A DNA stretch of 64,000 nt from CAZAEL01 sp964484135 (lineage in GTDB: Bacteria > Elusimicrobiota > Elusimicrobia > FEN-1173). The translations under genes and the position numbers were made by a program. This document shows positions 60,754 to 64,000 of this stretch, one piece after another. The notes below the pieces were generated by a model. The model was not told the DNA's origin, searched no databases, and saw only the letters and a list, made by a program, of their open reading frames with translations. Numbering within the stretch: position 1 is the first letter of the stretch; every line of letters begins with the position of its first letter. The DNA lies in the NCBI GenBank assembly GCA_964484135.1, contig CAZAEL010000003.1, forward strand, positions 1 to 64,000, read 5' to 3'.

Positions 60754-61755
60754 ATGAACACGCGCGTCGCGGTCATCGGGAGCAATTCATTCTCGGGAAG
60801 CGATTTCGTCGACCTCCTCCTGGAAGAGGGGCATTACGAGGTCGTCGGCATCAGTCGTTCCCCGGAGAAGAGCGAGGTCTTCCTGCCGTACAAGCGGCAT
60901 ATGAACGGAGCCGGAAGCCGATTCCGGTTCCATCAACTGGACCTCAACCACGAGATTCCGAAGATGCTGCAGGTTCTTGAGGACTTCAGGCCCGAGGCCA
61001 TCGTCAACTTCGCCGCCCAGAGCGAGGTGGCGCCGAGCTGGGAGAACCCGGACCATTGGTTCCTCACCAACGCGGTGGCTCTCACGCGGCTGGTGAACGG
61101 CTTGAAGGACAAGAAATGGCTGAAGAGATACGTCCACATCTCTTCGCCGGAGGTATACGGCACCTGCGAGGGCTTCATCACCGAGTCCGCTCCGGTCAAC
61201 CCCAGCACGCCCTACGCCGCCTCCAAGGCCGCGGGCGACCTATCGCTCTTCACCTACCACAAGAACTTCGCCTTCCCCATCGTCACGATCCGCGCCACGA
61301 ACGTCTACGGGGCCTACCAGCAGCTCTTCAAGATTATCCCGCGCTCCGTCATCAACCTGAAGTTGGGTAAGACCATCCAGCTCCATGGGGGCGGCGTGGC
61401 GGTGAAGTCCTACATCCACATCCGCGACGTCTCTCGCGGTGAGCTGGCCGCGATGGAGAAGGGGCGGCCGGGCGAGATCTACCACCTCTCGCCCGACCGC
61501 GGCTACGCCGTAAAGGAGGTGGTGGAGACCATCTGCCGGCGGATGGGCAAGGATTTCGCGAAATGCACCGAGGCCGTGGCCGAGCGCCTGGGACAGGACA
61601 AGGCCTACACCATCGATTCCTCCAAGGCCCGGAAGGAATTCGGCTGGAAGCCGGCCGTGTCGCTCGACGAAGGCATCGGGCAGGTCATCTCCTGGGTGGA
61701 CCGCTACTGGGACCAGATTCAGAGACAGCCCCTCAATTACGCGCATAAGCCATGA
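60754..61755 (+). CDS. NAD-dependent epimerase/dehydratase, dTDP-glucose dehydratase-like
   Basis: 333 residues. The Gly-rich GSNSFSGSDFVDLLLEEGHY is a variant of the usual GxxGxxG. FAAQSEVAPSWENPDHW, the ISSPEVYGTCEG active-site Ser/Glu region and TPYAASKAAGDLSL follow. The SPEVYG (in place of STDEVYG) shows that the Asp of the dehydratase pair is replaced, so epimerase or reductase chemistry is as likely as dehydration. AAGGAG precedes the ATG. It overlaps the methyltransferase gene by 4 nt. Confidence 0.83.
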   Translation: MNTRVAVIGSNSFSGSDFVDLLLEEGHYEVVGISRSPEKSEVFLPYKRHMNGAGSRFRFHQLDLNHEIPKMLQVLEDFRPEAIVNFAAQSEVAPSWENPDHWFLTNAVALTRLVNGLKDKKWLKRYVHISSPEVYGTCEGFITESAPVNPSTPYAASKAAGDLSLFTYHKNFAFPIVTIRATNVYGAYQQLFKIIPRSVINLKLGKTIQLHGGGVAVKSYIHIRDVSRGELAAMEKGRPGEIYHLSPDRGYAVKEVVETICRRMGKDFAKCTEAVAERLGQDKAYTIDSSKARKEFGWKPAVSLDEGIGQVISWVDRYWDQIQRQPLNYAHKP

Positions 61756-62996
61756 AGACCTTTTCGAAATCCAGAAGGAAATCTCGAGCGCCCATCGCGC
61801 GGAAGGCCGAAAGCCACATCCGCCGGCGTAAGACGGCATGTTCGGCCTGCGGGGAGGAGAGATTGGTCAGGTTGCTTGATCTGCCCAATCTGCCGCTCAC
61901 CGGGATTTACCTCAAAGAGAAGGTCCGCGGACGGTTCGAGCCGTCGGACCAGGGGTTGTCCCTCTGCCGCGTCTGCGGTCACGCCCAGCTGTTGAACGTC
62001 CTTGACCCGAACTACGTTTATGACGACACCTACACGCACCGCAGCTCCCAGAGTCCCATCGCGACGGGCGGGAACGACTTCTTCCACGTTTTCATCGCCA
62101 AATTGAGCGGGGGGCGGAAATTTCGCCGCATCGTGGACGTGGGTTGCAACGACATGGTGCTGCTCCGCAAGCTTCAGCCCATGGGGGAACGGCTTCTGGG
62201 CGTGGACCCCATCTGGCGGGGCAACGAGCCGCCCGATGAGGGAAACATCCGCGTGCTGGGTAAGTTCATCGAGGAGGTGGATTTGGCCAAAGAGCTGGGC
62301 GGCCGGCCGGATTTGGTCGTTTCCACGCACACCTTCGAGCACATTGACGAGCCCAAGGTTGAAATCAAGCGGCTATTGGACGCCGCGGATCCAGACGCAC
62401 TTTTCGTGGTGGAAGTCCCGAGTTTCGACACGCTTTTGGAGCTTTCGCGTTTCGATCAGGTGTTTCATCAGCACATCCAGTATTTCAGCCTGGCTTCCTT
62501 TTCGCGGATGGTTCGTGACCTCGGTTGCCGGGTGACGGCGCACGCATTCAATTACTATTATTGGGGTGGCACGATGTTGGTGGCGTTCCGTCGCGCCAGA
62601 GGCGGTTCGGGAGAAGACGGCTTTCAGATGCCGACCGAAGAGGCCGCCTCCGGGAGTTTTTCCCGTTTCAAAGCGCAGCTGACATCCACGATGAAGACCG
62701 TTGAATCCCTGCGCGGTACGGCGATACATGGTTTTGGCGCGGCCCAGATGCTGCCGACGCTCGCTTACCACATGGGGACGGACCTTTCGTTTTTGGATTC
62801 CATTCTGGACGACGATCCTCGCAGGGACGGGTTGGTGTACCCCGATTTGGCCCCCCGAATTGAACGGCCGGGAGAGGATTTTACGCTCGAAGGTAAAAAT
62901 GTGTTGTTGACGGCCCTCGACAGCGCGCGGCCCATCCTGCGCCGGCTCATCGCGTTGAGGCCCAAACGGTTGCTTTTGCCGCTCAGCCTGCTCTGA
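61752..62996 (+). CDS. Zinc-motif class I C-methyltransferase for nucleotide sugars
   Basis: 414 aa. An N-terminal Cys4 zinc motif (CSACGEE and CRVCGH), then a SAM-binding VDVGCNDMVLLRKL, and a C-terminal domain with FGAAQMLPTLAYH. This is the layout of sugar 3-C-methyltransferases such as TylC3 and of Methyltransf_13/14 proteins in surface-polysaccharide loci. It therefore probably puts a methyl branch on a 4-keto sugar. The first ~28 residues are basic (Lys/Arg-rich) and outside the fold. ATGA overlap with the epimerase gene. Confidence 0.86.
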   Translation: MKTFSKSRRKSRAPIARKAESHIRRRKTACSACGEERLVRLLDLPNLPLTGIYLKEKVRGRFEPSDQGLSLCRVCGHAQLLNVLDPNYVYDDTYTHRSSQSPIATGGNDFFHVFIAKLSGGRKFRRIVDVGCNDMVLLRKLQPMGERLLGVDPIWRGNEPPDEGNIRVLGKFIEEVDLAKELGGRPDLVVSTHTFEHIDEPKVEIKRLLDAADPDALFVVEVPSFDTLLELSRFDQVFHQHIQYFSLASFSRMVRDLGCRVTAHAFNYYYWGGTMLVAFRRARGGSGEDGFQMPTEEAASGSFSRFKAQLTSTMKTVESLRGTAIHGFGAAQMLPTLAYHMGTDLSFLDSILDDDPRRDGLVYPDLAPRIERPGEDFTLEGKNVLLTALDSARPILRRLIALRPKRLLLPLSLL

Positions 62997-63006
62997 CCAA
63001 AAAGCC

Positions 63007-63927
63007 ATGAAAAACTCGTCTTCGTCCAATCGGAAATTGCGGGTCGCCATCATCGGGAGCGGGAACATCGGCGCCGACCTCTTGGTGAAGGTGTCTCGTT
63101 CCCCGGTTCTGGAGTGCTCGTTGTTCATTGGGCGGAGCCTGGAATCCAAGGGCATGCAGGTGGCCCGCGGTCTTGGCGTGCCGGTTTCTGACCGGAGTAT
63201 CGACGCGATTTCGGACGATCCTGACCGCTGTGAGCTGGTATTCGACGCAACGTCCGCAAAGGACCACATGCGCCATTCCAAAATCCTGGCGGATCTGGGC
63301 AAGATGGTGGTGGATATGACGCCGTCCCGCGTGGGCCGCATGGTCGTCCCCGCGGTCGATGGAGACAAGGCGGCCGATTTTCAGAACGTGAATATGGTGA
63401 GCTGTGGGGGTCAAGCTTCAATCCCGTTGGCCTACGCGCTGGCGCAGGCGCACGATCGCGTGGATTATATCGAGGTCGTTTCCAGCATCGCTTCCAAAAG
63501 CGCGGGGCCGGCGACGCGGATCAACCTTGATGAGTATATTGAGACCACCGAGGCCGCGATACAGAGTTATTCCAAGTGCCGGAAGGCCAAGACGATTCTC
63601 ATCCTGAACCCCGCCGAACCCTGCATCGATATGCAGACGACGGTCTCTGCGGTGGTCGAACAGCCGAACCTGGAGAAGCTCGAAGGGGTGCTTCGGGGCG
63701 TGCTTGAAAATGTCACCTCTTATGTACCTGGATACGAACTGGTCGTCAGGCCGGTATTCCAGAGCGGCCGTATCTTCATGATGGCGCGCGTCCGCGGCCG
63801 GGGAGACTATCTGCCGCGTTACGCAGGCAACCTGGACATCATCAACTGCGCCGCCATCGCCACCGCGGAGCGGTACGCGCGCAAGGTCCTTGCCAAAGAG
63901 CCGTTTAGAGAGGAGACCAAGATATGA
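63007..63927 (+). CDS. Acylating acetaldehyde dehydrogenase (MhpF/DmpF family)
   Basis: 306 residues. The Rossmann start VAIIGSGNIGADLLVKV, the VDMTPSRVGRMVVPAV region and the catalytic Cys in NMVSCGGQASIPLAYAL identify the family, which interconverts acetaldehyde and acetyl-CoA with NAD+. Normally it works in a channelling complex with a 4-hydroxy-2-oxovalerate aldolase. That aldolase begins right after it, with a 4-nt overlap. In aromatic degradation the pair is DmpF-DmpG; here there are no ring-cleavage genes. No good ribosome binding site is visible. Confidence 0.9.
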   Translation: MKNSSSSNRKLRVAIIGSGNIGADLLVKVSRSPVLECSLFIGRSLESKGMQVARGLGVPVSDRSIDAISDDPDRCELVFDATSAKDHMRHSKILADLGKMVVDMTPSRVGRMVVPAVDGDKAADFQNVNMVSCGGQASIPLAYALAQAHDRVDYIEVVSSIASKSAGPATRINLDEYIETTEAAIQSYSKCRKAKTILILNPAEPCIDMQTTVSAVVEQPNLEKLEGVLRGVLENVTSYVPGYELVVRPVFQSGRIFMMARVRGRGDYLPRYAGNLDIINCAAIATAERYARKVLAKEPFREETKI

Positions 63928-64000
63928 AACGGAAGATCCTCATCAGCGATCCGACTCTGCGGGACGGCAACCATGCGGTACAGCACCAGTTGAACGCCGA
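63924..64000 (+). CDS. 4-hydroxy-2-oxovalerate aldolase (MhpE/DmpG family), 5' part
   Basis: Only the first 25 codons are in the window (77 bases). MKRKILISDPTLRDGNHAVQHQL contains the HMG-CoA-lyase-like signature DPTLRDGNHA, typical of the class II aldolase that splits 4-hydroxy-2-oxovalerate into pyruvate and acetaldehyde. The ATG overlaps the acetaldehyde dehydrogenase stop. The rest lies beyond the right edge. Confidence 0.8.
   Translation, partial: MKRKILISDPTLRDGNHAVQHQLNA

Overview
This 64 kb, GC-rich window reads almost entirely on the + strand. It looks like chromosome from an uncultured-type diderm bacterium. Evidence for an outer membrane is an LptD-like gene and a large surface-polysaccharide region with GmhA/HldE-like heptose genes and a Wzm/Wzt-type exporter. 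The left edge is filled by a giant multi-domain protein of more than 3,800 residues that mixes sugar-phosphate enzyme folds. Such proteins are known from Omnitrophota-like candidate phyla, so I lean to that group, but this is an inference from gene content and not a phylogenetic result.

Layout. 1-11.5 kb: 3' part of the giant gene. 11.6-16.6 kb: NAD isocitrate dehydrogenase, nucleoside diphosphate kinase, a stand-alone receiver, a sugar-binding-protein homologue without a signal peptide, and an overlapping GAF-GAF-GGDEF diguanylate cyclase. 16.6-23.2 kb: rho (own sigma70-type promoter and ~170 nt leader), a LysM/M23 envelope peptidase, rpmE with a basic tail, prfA, prmC, murA. 23.2-27.5 kb: hisD-B-H-A-F-I, apparently from a promoter that leaves almost no leader in front of a TTG start. 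27.6-37.9 kb: lepB, trpE-G-D-C-F-B-A, accD, folC and a ROK kinase, mostly joined by 4-nt ATGA overlaps. Two unusual palindromes made of 7-nt-periodic units interrupt the trp run, at trpD/trpC and trpF/trpB. 37.9-40.0 kb: LptD-like.

40-64 kb is a polysaccharide supercluster. The first block (40.1-44.7 kb) has an epimerase, an RmlB-type dehydratase, UDP-glucose dehydrogenase and a flippase. A short minus-strand operon follows (SDR, a 78-aa membrane protein, a NodU/CmcH-type carbamoyltransferase), then an O-antigen ligase/polymerase-like gene. A second, longer + strand operon (48.9 kb to beyond the window) starts with a winged-helix regulator whose leader holds a promoter directly followed by a terminator-like hairpin. 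It continues with gmd, an ABC-2 permease, an ABC ATPase homologue with eroded catalytic motifs, two tandem paralogues of unknown (possibly glycosyltransferase) function, and several NAD-dependent epimerases. It then has a cytidylyltransferase-PfkB fusion in reverse order to HldE, a GmhA-like isomerase, a two-subunit TPP-dependent E1 enzyme, a zinc-motif C-methyltransferase, an acylating acetaldehyde dehydrogenase and the start of a 4-hydroxy-2-oxovalerate aldolase. The last group has no catabolic context and looks like a two-carbon-unit or branched-sugar biosynthesis module for a surface glycan.

I found no tRNA, rRNA, CRISPR array, transposase or integrase.
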